Source: Marinobacter vulgaris (GTDB taxonomy: Bacteria > Pseudomonadota > Gammaproteobacteria > Pseudomonadales > Oleiphilaceae). From it: 64,000 nt of DNA. The notes beneath the pieces were generated by a model, which worked only from the letters and a program-made list of their open reading frames with translations, had not been told where the DNA came from and did no database searches. Position numbers and translations under genes: made by a program. This document shows, one piece after another, positions 9,082-17,151 of the stretch (its first letter is position 1; every line of letters starts with the position of its first letter). The DNA is taken from positions 372,001 to 436,000 of the forward strand of contig NZ_QFWX01000004.1 of assembly GCF_003344045.1 (NCBI RefSeq), given 5' to 3'.

Positions 9082-9380
9082 GCAGCAACAACCGCAAAAC
9101 CGGGTCGCCGGCAGCAGTGGCGCTGAAGTACGATGGCGAACGGGCCCCGGTGATCACCGCCAGCGGCACTCACGAGCTGGCTGAAGAAATCGTTCGCATT
9201 GCCCGCGAGCACAACGTGCCGCTGTATGAAAATCCGGAACTGGCCAGCATACTGGCGCGTCTGGAACTGAACGAGGAGATTCCGGAAACACTGTACCGGG
9301 TTGTCGCTGAAATTCTGGCCTTTGCCTTCAGCCTGCAGGGGCGCACGCCGGACGATGCCCGGAAGCCCCCTGATGACTGA
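9078..9380 (+). CDS. FlhB2: stand-alone FlhB C-terminal (export switch) domain
   Basis: A 100-residue soluble protein matching the cytoplasmic domain of FlhB/YscU just after the autocleavage site. AAVALKYDGERAPVITASG corresponds to the segment that follows NPTH in FlhB, and ELAEEIVRIAREHNVPLYE and VAEILAFAFSLQ match the family. The NPTH motif itself is absent, so it resembles the cleaved FlhB-C fragment made as a separate polypeptide (the FhlX/YlqH type). ATG overlaps the stop of the upstream FliK-like gene. Such proteins can partly replace FlhB-C in some bacteria; the role here is inferred. Confidence 0.88.
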   Translation: MSSNNRKTGSPAAVALKYDGERAPVITASGTHELAEEIVRIAREHNVPLYENPELASILARLELNEEIPETLYRVVAEILAFAFSLQGRTPDDARKPPDD

Positions 9381-9389
9381 TTCGCAGCT

Positions 9390-9782
9390 TCAGGCAGCCT
9401 GACGTTTGCGCAGCGCAGACACCAGTTCTGCCTCAGGGCGGGAAATTCCGCAGGTATTCATCAGATCATCGATATCGGCTCCGAGATCAACCAGCCTTGA
9501 GGCTTCATCGTAGGAGATCCTCAGCGGATCATTCTGGCGCATTTCATCCACCATACCCCGCAACTCATGAAGCTGGCGCTCACAGGTCACGACCCGCTGG
9601 CCCACCCCCATGCTGCCGCTGGCGGTTGCATGCAGCTCCCGGCCCAGAATTTCGCAGCGCTCTTTGAGTTGCGCTCGGAGCCTGCGGTTGTCACGACGCA
9701 ACAAAAGCCCCTGAACAAACAACAGCACCAGTGCAGCGGCGGTCAGAAGCCAGGGGGCCAGGGAAGAAATATTTGCAAACAT
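9390..9782 (-). CDS. DUF2802 membrane-anchored protein
   Basis: A 130-residue protein with one N-terminal membrane helix (about 8-28), a basic/coiled segment (RRDNRRLRAQLKERCEIL), and a C-terminal helical domain containing DEASRLVDLGADIDDLMNTC and SRPEAELVSAL, which looks like a small helix-turn-helix fold. This matches DUF2802 proteins that follow cheW in Pseudomonas-type chemotaxis loci. It is the last gene of the parC-parP-cheW unit, 67 bases after cheW. No function is known to me. It converges on the FlhB2 gene with nine bases between stops. Confidence 0.75.
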   Translation of the reverse strand: MFANISSLAPWLLTAAALVLLFVQGLLLRRDNRRLRAQLKERCEILGRELHATASGSMGVGQRVVTCERQLHELRGMVDEMRQNDPLRISYDEASRLVDLGADIDDLMNTCGISRPEAELVSALRKRQAA

Positions 9783-9849
9783 GACGGACGTCCTCGGTTA
9801 ATGGTGCCACGGGACGTCCATCCTGCCTGCAAACCGGCGGCGGCCGGAG

Positions 9850-10338
9850 TTACAGTGCGGAGACTTCAGCCCACTCGTGGTCTGACAGCATCTTGTCGAA
9901 CTCGACCAGTATGATCAGTTCGCCGTTCTTGTTACATACACCCTCGATGAACTTGGCACTCTCCTCGTTCCCCACATTGGGCGCCGTTTCGATTTCACTG
10001 GCTTTCAGGTAGACCACCTCGGCCACGGAATCCACCAGCACACCCATCACCTGGTTGGACGACTCCATCACCACGATACGCGTTGCGTCAGTGACCTCTG
10101 CATCCGTCAGCCCGAAGCGACGGCGGGTATCGATAACGGTAACCACGTTGCCCCGCAGATTGATGATGCCCAGGACGTAATCCGGAGCACCCGGAACCGG
10201 CGCGATTTCGGTGTAACGCAACACTTCCTGGATCTGCATGACGTCAATGCCATAGGTTTCGTCATCCAGACGGAAGGTAACGTACTGCAATACCTGATCG
10301 TCCTGGGCCTGATTTTGCTGTCCACTCGGGGATGCCAT
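9850..10338 (-). CDS. cheW: Chemotaxis coupling protein CheW
   Basis: CheW links chemoreceptors to CheA in the polar array. I take the ATG at 10338 because AGGAGA lies nine bases upstream; the frame continues open upstream without a better start. The resulting 162 residues begin MASPSGQQNQAQDDQVLQYV and hold the CheW SH3-like fold with GIDVMQIQEVLRY, LGIINLRGNVVTVIDTRRRF and MGVLVDSVAEVVYL. The gene follows parP by 143 bases, a gap containing a possible sigma-54 type site. Confidence 0.95.
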   Translation of the reverse strand: MASPSGQQNQAQDDQVLQYVTFRLDDETYGIDVMQIQEVLRYTEIAPVPGAPDYVLGIINLRGNVVTVIDTRRRFGLTDAEVTDATRIVVMESSNQVMGVLVDSVAEVVYLKASEIETAPNVGNEESAKFIEGVCNKNGELIILVEFDKMLSDHEWAEVSAL

Positions 10339-10419
10339 AGCCTTATGTCTCCTGTGGGCCGCCCCTGTGGGCAACCTGATCGTCAAAAATTCATCGTCAG
10401 CGCCCAATACTATAATCAA

Positions 10420-10436
10420 GGGCACAAACCGTGCCA
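10420..10436 (-). promoter_or_regulatory. Possible sigma-54 promoter (and palindrome) before cheW
   Basis: On the minus strand TGGCACGGTTTGTGCC fits the -24/-12 geometry (GG, ten bases, GC); the -24 part TGGCACG is perfect and the -12 part GTGC differs by one base from TTGC. The same bases form an inverted repeat (GGCAC, five bases, GTGCC), so a hairpin or operator reading is equally possible. A TATAGT follows 12 bases downstream. Function uncertain. Confidence 0.3.
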
Positions 10437-10481
10437 GCACGGCTCGGTTTCATTCGGTAACCAATGTTATGGAAAAGCCAC

Positions 10482-11282
10482 CTAGCTCAGATCCAGGTGC
10501 TGTTCACGCTCGGCCCGCACCAGCAAATCCGCCATGGTTTTCACATCAACCAGCGCGCACATGTGGTCAATCACCGTGCCCGCCAGCCAGGGCCGCTTAC
10601 TTCGGGCCGTTCGCCAACGCACCTGGTCCGGTTTCAGAGTAAAGGACTGGGCCACGTCATCGCAGGCCAGACCCCAATCACTGCTGTCCAGCCGGATCAC
10701 GAACCGGTAGTTCTCCCTGGCATTGGCGGGCGCCCGGCCTGCCATTATCCATTCAGCGGTATCCACCACGCGCAGGTTGTGGTCCCGGTCCGGCCGCATG
10801 CCCATATACCAGCGTGGACTGCCGGGAATCGGCTTTACCGGCTCGTCAATACGGTGAATCGCGCCCAGCAGGATCAGTGGCACTGCCAACTGCAGGCCCG
10901 CCACCGTAAAAATAAGGCACTCGAAGGGCTTGTCCGACCATTCTGGCCTGCCCGGTGGTTCCGATGCCGGTGGCGACGGAATGTCGGCAGCCTTGCCGGT
11001 CTCAGCCGCCGGAAGCGAAACGTCAGGCGTCTTTTCCACGAGCGGTGCAACGGGCTTGCGGGTTTCCGCTTCCGCTTCCGCGCCTGGCCTGGCTTCGGTG
11101 ACCGCCCTGACCACCGCAAGCGCTGGTCGGGGCGCCACACGGGCGCGCTCGCGAGCAACCGGTTTGGGTGGCTCAGGCTCCTCCCGCCTGGCGGTGTCCG
11201 TTGCCGTATGCAGCAACTCATCCAGGTAGCTGGCAATGGCCGACGCCGGGTCCGCCACCTGCGTCAATTTCTTGTCAGGCAT
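10482..11282 (-). CDS. parP: ParP-like CheW-domain protein (polar array partner of ParC)
   Basis: A 266-residue protein with a variable Pro/Arg/Ala-rich region (about residues 30-125) and a C-terminal CheW-like domain (about 130-266, including FECLIFTVAGLQLAVPLILL, then LRVVDTAEWIM and the last part VIDHMCALVDV). This architecture and its place directly after a ParA-type ATPase and before cheW match ParP, which ties the chemosensory array to ParC at the pole in Vibrio and Pseudomonas. The start overlaps the parC stop by 8 bases. Assignment rests on architecture and synteny. Confidence 0.82.
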   Translation of the reverse strand: MPDKKLTQVADPASAIASYLDELLHTATDTARREEPEPPKPVARERARVAPRPALAVVRAVTEARPGAEAEAETRKPVAPLVEKTPDVSLPAAETGKAADIPSPPASEPPGRPEWSDKPFECLIFTVAGLQLAVPLILLGAIHRIDEPVKPIPGSPRWYMGMRPDRDHNLRVVDTAEWIMAGRAPANARENYRFVIRLDSSDWGLACDDVAQSFTLKPDQVRWRTARSKRPWLAGTVIDHMCALVDVKTMADLLVRAEREQHLDLS

Positions 11283-12072
11283 GCCGGCGCTCCGTCACAG
11301 AGCCCGTCATTTCCTGAAGATCCTTCAATAGATGGCTATACGCCCTGACGCCATGGGTTTGCGCATCCAGTGACGACGGCGTGACACCAGCCTGGCTGGC
11401 ATCACGAAACTTGGTATCCACCGGAACAGCAAAACGCCAGAGGCAATCCGTATGGGTTTTACGCAGCTGGTTAAGACTTTTTACCGAGGCCTGGGTACGC
11501 CGGTCAAACAGGGTCGGCACAATGGTGTAGGAAAGCCGATTCTTCTGGGAACGCATGATCATGGTGAGCGTGTGCAGCATTCGCTCCAGACCCTTGATGG
11601 CCAGAAACTCGGTCTGCACCGGAATGATCAGGTGCTGGGCGGCGGCGAGCGCGTTCACCATCAGTACACCCAGAGACGGCGTGTTATCCAGCAGAACATA
11701 GTCGAAATCGTCCCATAACTGGGCCAGCGAACGGGAGATGATCAACCCCATTCCTTCAGCACCGACCATTCGCCGCTCCAGGGTGGCCAGCGCGGTGCTC
11801 GCCGGTAGCAGGGACAACCCCGGGCATCCGGTTTCGGTAATCAGCTGGGCAGGCAGGCCGTCGGGCACCTTGCCCTGATGCTGGAACAGGTCGAATACGC
11901 TGTGGGCGATGGTATCCGGGTCATACCCGAACCAGCTTGTCAGCGAGCCATGGGGGTCCAGATCCACCACCAGCACGCGTTTACCGCTTTCTGCCAGCAG
12001 ACCGCCCAACGCCACCACCGATGTGGTTTTCCCCACACCGCCTTTCTGATTGGCTACTGCCCAGATTCGCAC
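11275..12072 (-). CDS. parC: ParC, ParA-type ATPase for polar localisation of chemotaxis proteins
   Basis: A 265-residue MinD/ParA ATPase with the deviant Walker A NQKGGVGKTT at residues 8-17, Walker A' VLVVDLDPHGSLTSW, and VLLDNTPSLGVLMVN. In Vibrio and Pseudomonas the gene at this place (motD-parC-parP-cheW) localises chemotaxis arrays to the pole. The start is GTG (12072), preceded by GGAGA at seven bases. A clear FliA-type promoter lies about 50 bases upstream, so the gene heads its own late flagellar transcript. Confidence 0.88.
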   Translation of the reverse strand: MRIWAVANQKGGVGKTTSVVALGGLLAESGKRVLVVDLDPHGSLTSWFGYDPDTIAHSVFDLFQHQGKVPDGLPAQLITETGCPGLSLLPASTALATLERRMVGAEGMGLIISRSLAQLWDDFDYVLLDNTPSLGVLMVNALAAAQHLIIPVQTEFLAIKGLERMLHTLTMIMRSQKNRLSYTIVPTLFDRRTQASVKSLNQLRKTHTDCLWRFAVPVDTKFRDASQAGVTPSSLDAQTHGVRAYSHLLKDLQEMTGSVTERRHA

Positions 12073-12123
12073 GCTGCATTCTCCAGAAATATCAGCCCCG
12101 GAAACGCCGGAAACTATAGGGAG

Positions 12124-12150
12124 TTATCGGCCATCATCCGCTTAACTTGA
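12124..12150 (-). promoter_or_regulatory. FliA (sigma-28) promoter for parC-parP-cheW
   Basis: On the minus strand TCAAGTTA, eleven bases, then GCCGATAA. The -10 is identical to the enterobacterial sigma-28 consensus, the -35 matches TAAAGTTT at six of eight positions, and the 11-base spacing is exact. It lies in the 196-base gap between motD and parC, with transcription starting about 45 bases before the parC GTG. Confidence 0.82.
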
Positions 12151-12268
12151 AGACAATTCGGCAACGGATTGCCGCCATTAAAGATGTACCGGAGTTGATA
12201 CAGATATTATGCCAACTTGCCTGTAGGGACCTTCCGACGTCACAGACAAGTGGCTGACTGCAAAGCGC

Positions 12269-13051
12269 TTATCGCATGGCGCCACGAATACTGGCATCGC
12301 GGGAAATCAGCAGAACGACGCGCCGGTTGCGGCGTCGGCCCTCTTCGGTGTCGTTGCGGGCAACGGGCTGATATTCACCGTAGCCCACGGCCGCCAGCCG
12401 CTCGGCTTCAACCCCTTCCATTGTCAGCATCCGCACCACCGCAGCCGCCCGGGCCGCCGACAGCTCCCAGTTGGAGGGAAAGGCACTGGTTCGTATCGGC
12501 AGATTGTCCGTAAAACCCTCCACCCGGATGGCATTGTCACGGTTGCGCAGCACGCCGGCGATCTTCTCAACAACTTCGAAGGCATCGTAATGGGGTTCTG
12601 CATCCCCGCTACCAAACAGCAGACTGTTGCGCAAGCTGAGCTCCAGCCACTCATCACTGGATTCGAGTGTCACCACACCCTGATTGATCAGTTCGTCAAA
12701 CTCCAGCGCCAGCTGGTCAGCCATGGCACGAAGCGCCTCCGTTCGCCCCTGCTCGCTCATGGACGGGTTCTGCGGGGCTTCTGTCACCGGGGGTTCGATC
12801 ACATCTTCGGCGGCCCGGGGGGTTGGACGACGGGGCTGATCACCCACCTCAATGGGCTGGAAGGAACGCTGGGGGGCGTTGAACACACCCGTCAGTGTTT
12901 CAGACAGCACCTTGTACTTGCCCTCATTGACCGAGGACACGGAATACATCACCACAAAGAAGGCGAACAGCAGCGTGATAAAGTCGGCGTAGGAAATCAG
13001 CCAGCGTTCCTGGTTGTGCAGGTCATCATCCTGGCGCCGGCGACGTCTCAC
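12269..13051 (-). CDS. motD: Flagellar stator protein MotD (MotB family)
   Basis: The peptidoglycan-anchored half of the second Pseudomonas-type stator. The 260 residues begin with a basic stretch, then one membrane helix (about 19-40, WLISYADFITLLFAFFVVMY) in which D23 is the proton-carrying aspartate, a plug/linker region, and an OmpA-like domain (about 130-255, with VEGFTDNLPIRTSAF and NWELSAARAAAVVRML) that binds peptidoglycan. It overlaps motC by 4 bases. The Pseudomonas gene order cheB-motC-motD supports the name motD over motB. Confidence 0.93.
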   Translation of the reverse strand: MRRRRRQDDDLHNQERWLISYADFITLLFAFFVVMYSVSSVNEGKYKVLSETLTGVFNAPQRSFQPIEVGDQPRRPTPRAAEDVIEPPVTEAPQNPSMSEQGRTEALRAMADQLALEFDELINQGVVTLESSDEWLELSLRNSLLFGSGDAEPHYDAFEVVEKIAGVLRNRDNAIRVEGFTDNLPIRTSAFPSNWELSAARAAAVVRMLTMEGVEAERLAAVGYGEYQPVARNDTEEGRRRNRRVVLLISRDASIRGAMR

Positions 13052-13785
13052 AGAAAGCCCCGCAGTCGCAGCTCGATGGACTTGGGATTTTCGCCCTCAG
13101 CGATGGCAATAATGCCGTCGATCATCATGTCCTCGTAACGGGTACGCTCCCGCAGGATGCCCCGCAACTTGTTGGCAACCGGGAAAAACAGCAGGTTTGC
13201 CAGCGCCACGCCGTAAATGGTGGCCACAAACGCCGTTGCAATGCCGCTGCCCAGAGACTGGGGGTCCTCAAGGTTGGTCATCACCTGGATCAGACCCATA
13301 ACCGCGCCAATGATGCCAATGGTTGGTGAGTAGCCACCCATGGCCTCGAATACCCGGGCAGATTCCAGATCCCGCTGCTCACGGGATTCCAGATCCACTT
13401 CCATGATGCCGCGAATGGTTTCGGTTTCAGCACCGTCGACCAATAGCTGCAGCCCCTTGCGGGCGAAGCGCTCAGATTCCTTTTCCGCCAGCCCTTCCAG
13501 TCCCAGCAACCCCTGCTTACGGGCTTTCACGCTCCAGTCGATGACCTTGCCAATGCCGTCTTCCAGGCTGATATACGGAGGAAAGAACACCCAGCGCGCC
13601 TGGGAACACGCCCTTTTCAGCAGCGGCCAGGAGGTCTGGAGGATGGTTGCTGCGACCGTTCCACCGATAACAATCAGCGCGGCCGGCCCGTTGAACAGGG
13701 AACTGACCGCGCCGCCCTCCAGCAGATTGCCGCCAAGGATGGCGACGAACGCGAGGATGACGCCCAGGAGGCTGAGAATATCCAT
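13048..13785 (-). CDS. motC: Flagellar stator protein MotC (MotA family)
   Basis: Proton-channel subunit partnering MotD. The 245-residue protein has four membrane helices (near residues 1-20, 32-50, 145-170, 180-200) and a cytoplasmic loop with charged residues that contact FliG. The family segment GGYSPTIGIIGAVMGLIQVM precedes the third and fourth helices. Start overlaps the cheB stop by one base and stop overlaps motD, so the stator pair is coupled to the che operon. Confidence 0.95.
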   Translation of the reverse strand: MDILSLLGVILAFVAILGGNLLEGGAVSSLFNGPAALIVIGGTVAATILQTSWPLLKRACSQARWVFFPPYISLEDGIGKVIDWSVKARKQGLLGLEGLAEKESERFARKGLQLLVDGAETETIRGIMEVDLESREQRDLESARVFEAMGGYSPTIGIIGAVMGLIQVMTNLEDPQSLGSGIATAFVATIYGVALANLLFFPVANKLRGILRERTRYEDMMIDGIIAIAEGENPKSIELRLRGFL

Positions 13786-14933
13786 CAGCTCACTCCGTCA
13801 GCCAGGCGCGGGCCAATGTCCTCAAGGGCAAGCACCTCATTGGTAAGACCGGCTTTGGCCACCGCCATCGGCATACCATAGATCACCGACGTCTTTTCAT
13901 CCTGGGACCAGATGTCGGAGCCGCTCTGTTTCATCAGCCGGCAACCCTCCTTGCCATCCGCGCCCATGCCGGTAAGAATCACGCCCAGCGTCTTGCCCGG
14001 AAAACTGCGCGCCAGCGAGCCGAAGGTAACGTCCACACAGGGCTTGTAGTTGAGGCGATCATCGCCGGGAAGAATGCGCACCCGTCCCTGACCGCCCCGG
14101 TTTTCTATCATCATCTGCTTGCCCCCGGGCGCCAGCAGGGCCAGCCCCGGCTTCAACATGTCACCGTCGGCGGCCTGGCGCACCTCAATCTGGCAGAGTT
14201 TGTTCAACCGCTCAGCAAACGCCGGGGTAAAACTGGCGGGCATATGCTGCACCAGCACCATCGGTGCCGGAAAGTTCGCCGGCAGCGCCGTCAGCACCCG
14301 CTGCAGCGCAACCGGGCCGCCGGTCGATGTGCCGATGGCAACCACACTGTAGTGCTTCGCAGGCCCACGGCGGGAGGAGTGCCGGGTGGGCGCTGGTGGC
14401 GCTGGTGGCGCTGGTGCTGGCCGCGGGATTTCACGCCCGCGCTCGGCGCGGGGGCTGACCGCAGGTGCGCGCTTCTCAGCGGCCGCCGGAGTCCTCGGCG
14501 TCGCGGCTGGCGCAGGAGCCGATTTTGCGCCCGGCCGGCTACCGGCCACGTCCAGAATGCGGTCGATCAGAATCTTCTGAAGCTGGCTTGAGTCCCTGGC
14601 AATTTCCTCGAAATTCTTGGGCAGGAAGTCGACCGCGCCAGCCTCGAGAGCATCCAGGGTCACCCGGGCGCCCTCGTAGGTCAGGGAAGAAAACATCAGC
14701 ACCGGGATCGGGTGCTGTTTCATGATTTCCCGGACCGCACTGATGCCATCCATCACCGGCATTTCGTAGTCCATGGTGATGACATCAGGCCGCAGCTTTC
14801 CGGCCAGCTCTACGCCCTCGCGGCCGTTGGTGGCAACACCCACCACCCTGATTTGACCGGAAGCGGTCAGGATTTCCGTCAGTCGCTTGCGGAAGAAACC
14901 TGAATCATCAACGACCAGGACAGAAACCGTCAT
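13785..14933 (-). CDS. cheB: Chemoreceptor methylesterase/glutaminase CheB
   Basis: CheB removes methyl groups from chemoreceptors when phosphorylated by CheA. The 382 residues comprise a receiver domain (1-125; D9, D10, phospho-acceptor D55, K106), a Pro/Ala-rich linker (about 133-190) and a methylesterase domain with catalytic S203 (GTSTGGP), H230 (VQHMP) and D326 (GMGADGKEG). It lies between cheA and motC. The linker is encoded by a GC-rich stretch with imperfect GCTGGTGGC copies around 14394-14425. Confidence 0.97.
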   Translation of the reverse strand: MTVSVLVVDDSGFFRKRLTEILTASGQIRVVGVATNGREGVELAGKLRPDVITMDYEMPVMDGISAVREIMKQHPIPVLMFSSLTYEGARVTLDALEAGAVDFLPKNFEEIARDSSQLQKILIDRILDVAGSRPGAKSAPAPAATPRTPAAAEKRAPAVSPRAERGREIPRPAPAPPAPPAPTRHSSRRGPAKHYSVVAIGTSTGGPVALQRVLTALPANFPAPMVLVQHMPASFTPAFAERLNKLCQIEVRQAADGDMLKPGLALLAPGGKQMMIENRGGQGRVRILPGDDRLNYKPCVDVTFGSLARSFPGKTLGVILTGMGADGKEGCRLMKQSGSDIWSQDEKTSVIYGMPMAVAKAGLTNEVLALEDIGPRLADGVS

Positions 14934-14980
14934 CCATTTCTCCTAAAACCGGAACTGCGGCAGAACCTGGGCTGACAATG

Positions 14981-17134
14981 TCAGCCGTAGTTCTGCAGCA
15001 GGCTTGGAACGTCAATTATGAGAGCGATTCGGCCGTCACCGGTGATGGTTGCACCCGCCATTCCCGGTGTTCCCTGCAGAGCCCTGCCGAGAGGCTTGAT
15101 GACCACCTCTTCCTGGCCGACCAACTGGTCCACCACAAATCCGACGCGACGGGTACCCATGGCAACAATCACCACGTGGGCATTCTCCGGCTCCGGCTCC
15201 CCTGCGGCGCCCTTCACCAGCCACCGTTTGATGTGGAACAGTGGGAAAACCTTGTCGCGCACCACGATGCACTCGCGGCCATCAACAATATTCGTCTTGC
15301 TCAGGTCCAGATGGAAAATTTCCACAACGTTGACCAGCGGCAGGGCAAAGGACTGATCCCCCAGCATGATCATCAGGGTCGGCATGATGGCCAGGGTCAG
15401 CGGTACCTTGATAACGATACGGGAGCCCTTGCCCAGCTCGGACTCTACATGCAGCTGACCGTTGAGCTGGCCAATCTTGGTCTTGACCACGTCCATGCCC
15501 ACGCCACGCCCGGACACGTCGGAAATCTGGTCCTTGGTGGAGAAGCCGGCCGCAAAAATCAGGTTGTAGCATTCGGCGTTTGTCAGGCGGTCAGCCGCAT
15601 CCTGGTCGTAAATTCCCTTTTCGACCGCCTTGCGCCGTAGCACATCCGGATCCATTCCGGCGCCATCGTCTTCGATAAACAGCAGGATATGGTCTCCCTC
15701 CTGTTCCGCCGAAAGAGTTACTGTGCCCTGGCGGGGCTTGCCCGCCTGCTCACGGACATCGGGCGCCTCAATACCGTGGTCGACGGAATTGCGGACCAGG
15801 TGAACCAGCGGATCGGAGAGCGCCTCCACGAGGTTCTTGTCCAGATCGGTATCCTCGCCGTGCATCTCAAGATTGATCTCTTTCTTGAGATTCCGCGCCA
15901 GATCACGAACCACCCGGGGGAAACGGCCAAATACTTTCTTGATCGGCTGCATCCGTGTTGCCATCACCGCAGACTGCAGGTCCGTGGTGACCACATCCAG
16001 ATTGGAGACGGCCTTGTGCATATGCTCGTCTTCGCTCTGCGCGCCCAGACGCTGCAAGCGGTTACGAACCAGCACCAACTCACCCACCATGTTCATGATG
16101 TCATCAAGGCGCTTGGTGTCGACCCGCACCGACGTCTCGGCTACCGGTGCATTGGCATCCCTGGATGGCATCGCAGGCGCTGCGGAGGTGGCGCCACCCT
16201 TGCCTTCTGCCGGCGACTTTTCGTGCCTGTGGTGTTTGGCTGACGATTCCGCAGGCCTGTCCGCTTTGCCGCTTTCGGGCCCGGTCGCCGGTTTGCTGTC
16301 GGCGGCTGCAGGGGAGGCATTTGCAGAGTCGGCAGTAGGGCTGCCGCCCTTACCGTGCAGATCATCCAGCAGCTTCTCGAACTCGTCGTCGGAAATCAGC
16401 TCGTCGCTGTTGCTGTTGTCTGCGTCTGACGCTCCGCCGGCCTTATTATCGCCAGCCGGAGCGGTCTCGGGCGGGCCGGCAAACTGGCCCTTGCCATGGA
16501 GCTGGTCCAGCAGCGCTTCAAATTCATCATCGGAGATTTCGTCATCGCCATCGCTGCTGTCAGCACTGGCGGGTTGACCGTTGCCCGCAGCTCTGGCCGG
16601 GGCACTGGCTTTCTCGTCCTGCAGCGCATCCAGCAGTTGCTCAAACTCTTCGTCGGTAATGTCGCCATTATCATCGCCGCTTGCGACGGTCTCATTCGAC
16701 GATGGTGCCGGCCCGGCAGTCTTGCTCACTGCCGGAGTTTCAGCCGCGGGTTTCGCAAGCGCATCCAGGGCGGCAATGAGTTCGGCGGGAGCGGGTGTCG
16801 GCTCCTCATGGTGACGGACCTGTTCGAACATGGCGTTGACATGGTCCAGCGCTTCCAGCACCACGTCCATCAGCTCCGAGTCGACCTTACGCTTGTGGTT
16901 GCGAAGGATATCGAACACATTTTCCGCGGAGTGACAGCAGTTGACCAGGGCGTTCAGCTGAAGGAAGCCTGCCCCGCCTTTTACCGTGTGAAAGCCACGG
17001 AAAATGGCGTTGAGAAGATCACTGTCATCAGGATGTTGCTCCAGGTCGACTAGTTGCTCCGACAGCTTTTCGATTATCTCGCCTGCTTCCACCAGGAAGT
17101 CCTGCAGGATCTCTTCATCGGCATCAAACGCCAT
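14981..17134 (-). CDS. cheA: Chemotaxis histidine kinase CheA (no obvious P2; three linker motifs)
   Basis: Core chemotaxis kinase, 717 residues. P1/Hpt domain (1-110) with phospho-histidine H49 (GFHTVKGGAGFL), a long acidic/Ala-rich linker (about 112-335), P3 dimerisation (about 335-400), P4 kinase (about 405-575; N449 in LVRNSVDH, G-rich GAGM and GRGVGMDVV boxes) and P5 CheW-like domain (about 578-717). I see no globular P2 CheY-binding domain. The linker instead has three copies of an acidic motif: ITDEEFEQLLDAL (159-171), ISDDEFEALLDQLHGKG (200-216) and ISDDEFEKLLDDLHGKG (247-263). These resemble the CheY-binding peptide of FliM. Confidence 0.97.
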   Translation of the reverse strand: MAFDADEEILQDFLVEAGEIIEKLSEQLVDLEQHPDDSDLLNAIFRGFHTVKGGAGFLQLNALVNCCHSAENVFDILRNHKRKVDSELMDVVLEALDHVNAMFEQVRHHEEPTPAPAELIAALDALAKPAAETPAVSKTAGPAPSSNETVASGDDNGDITDEEFEQLLDALQDEKASAPARAAGNGQPASADSSDGDDEISDDEFEALLDQLHGKGQFAGPPETAPAGDNKAGGASDADNSNSDELISDDEFEKLLDDLHGKGGSPTADSANASPAAADSKPATGPESGKADRPAESSAKHHRHEKSPAEGKGGATSAAPAMPSRDANAPVAETSVRVDTKRLDDIMNMVGELVLVRNRLQRLGAQSEDEHMHKAVSNLDVVTTDLQSAVMATRMQPIKKVFGRFPRVVRDLARNLKKEINLEMHGEDTDLDKNLVEALSDPLVHLVRNSVDHGIEAPDVREQAGKPRQGTVTLSAEQEGDHILLFIEDDGAGMDPDVLRRKAVEKGIYDQDAADRLTNAECYNLIFAAGFSTKDQISDVSGRGVGMDVVKTKIGQLNGQLHVESELGKGSRIVIKVPLTLAIMPTLMIMLGDQSFALPLVNVVEIFHLDLSKTNIVDGRECIVVRDKVFPLFHIKRWLVKGAAGEPEPENAHVVIVAMGTRRVGFVVDQLVGQEEVVIKPLGRALQGTPGMAGATITGDGRIALIIDVPSLLQNYG
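16346..16663 (-). repeat. Three tandem EFE-LLD motif repeats coding in cheA linker
   Basis: Codons for CheA residues 158-263 hold three spaced copies of a 13-17 residue motif, consensus [IT][ST]D[DE]EFExLLDxL[HQ]G, separated by about 28-30 residues of low-complexity sequence. The last two copies share the extension LHGKG. Compare FliM residues 5-14 of this window (LSQDEIDALL) and the CheZ end (GQDDVDDLLSSL). Confidence 0.85.
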
Positions 17135-17151
17135 GGCTTACCCTCTTTTCC

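Noticed and set aside
14394..14425. GCTGGTGGC-like short tandem repeat
   Set aside because: It encodes the Pro/Ala linker of CheB and reflects amino-acid bias, not a separate element.
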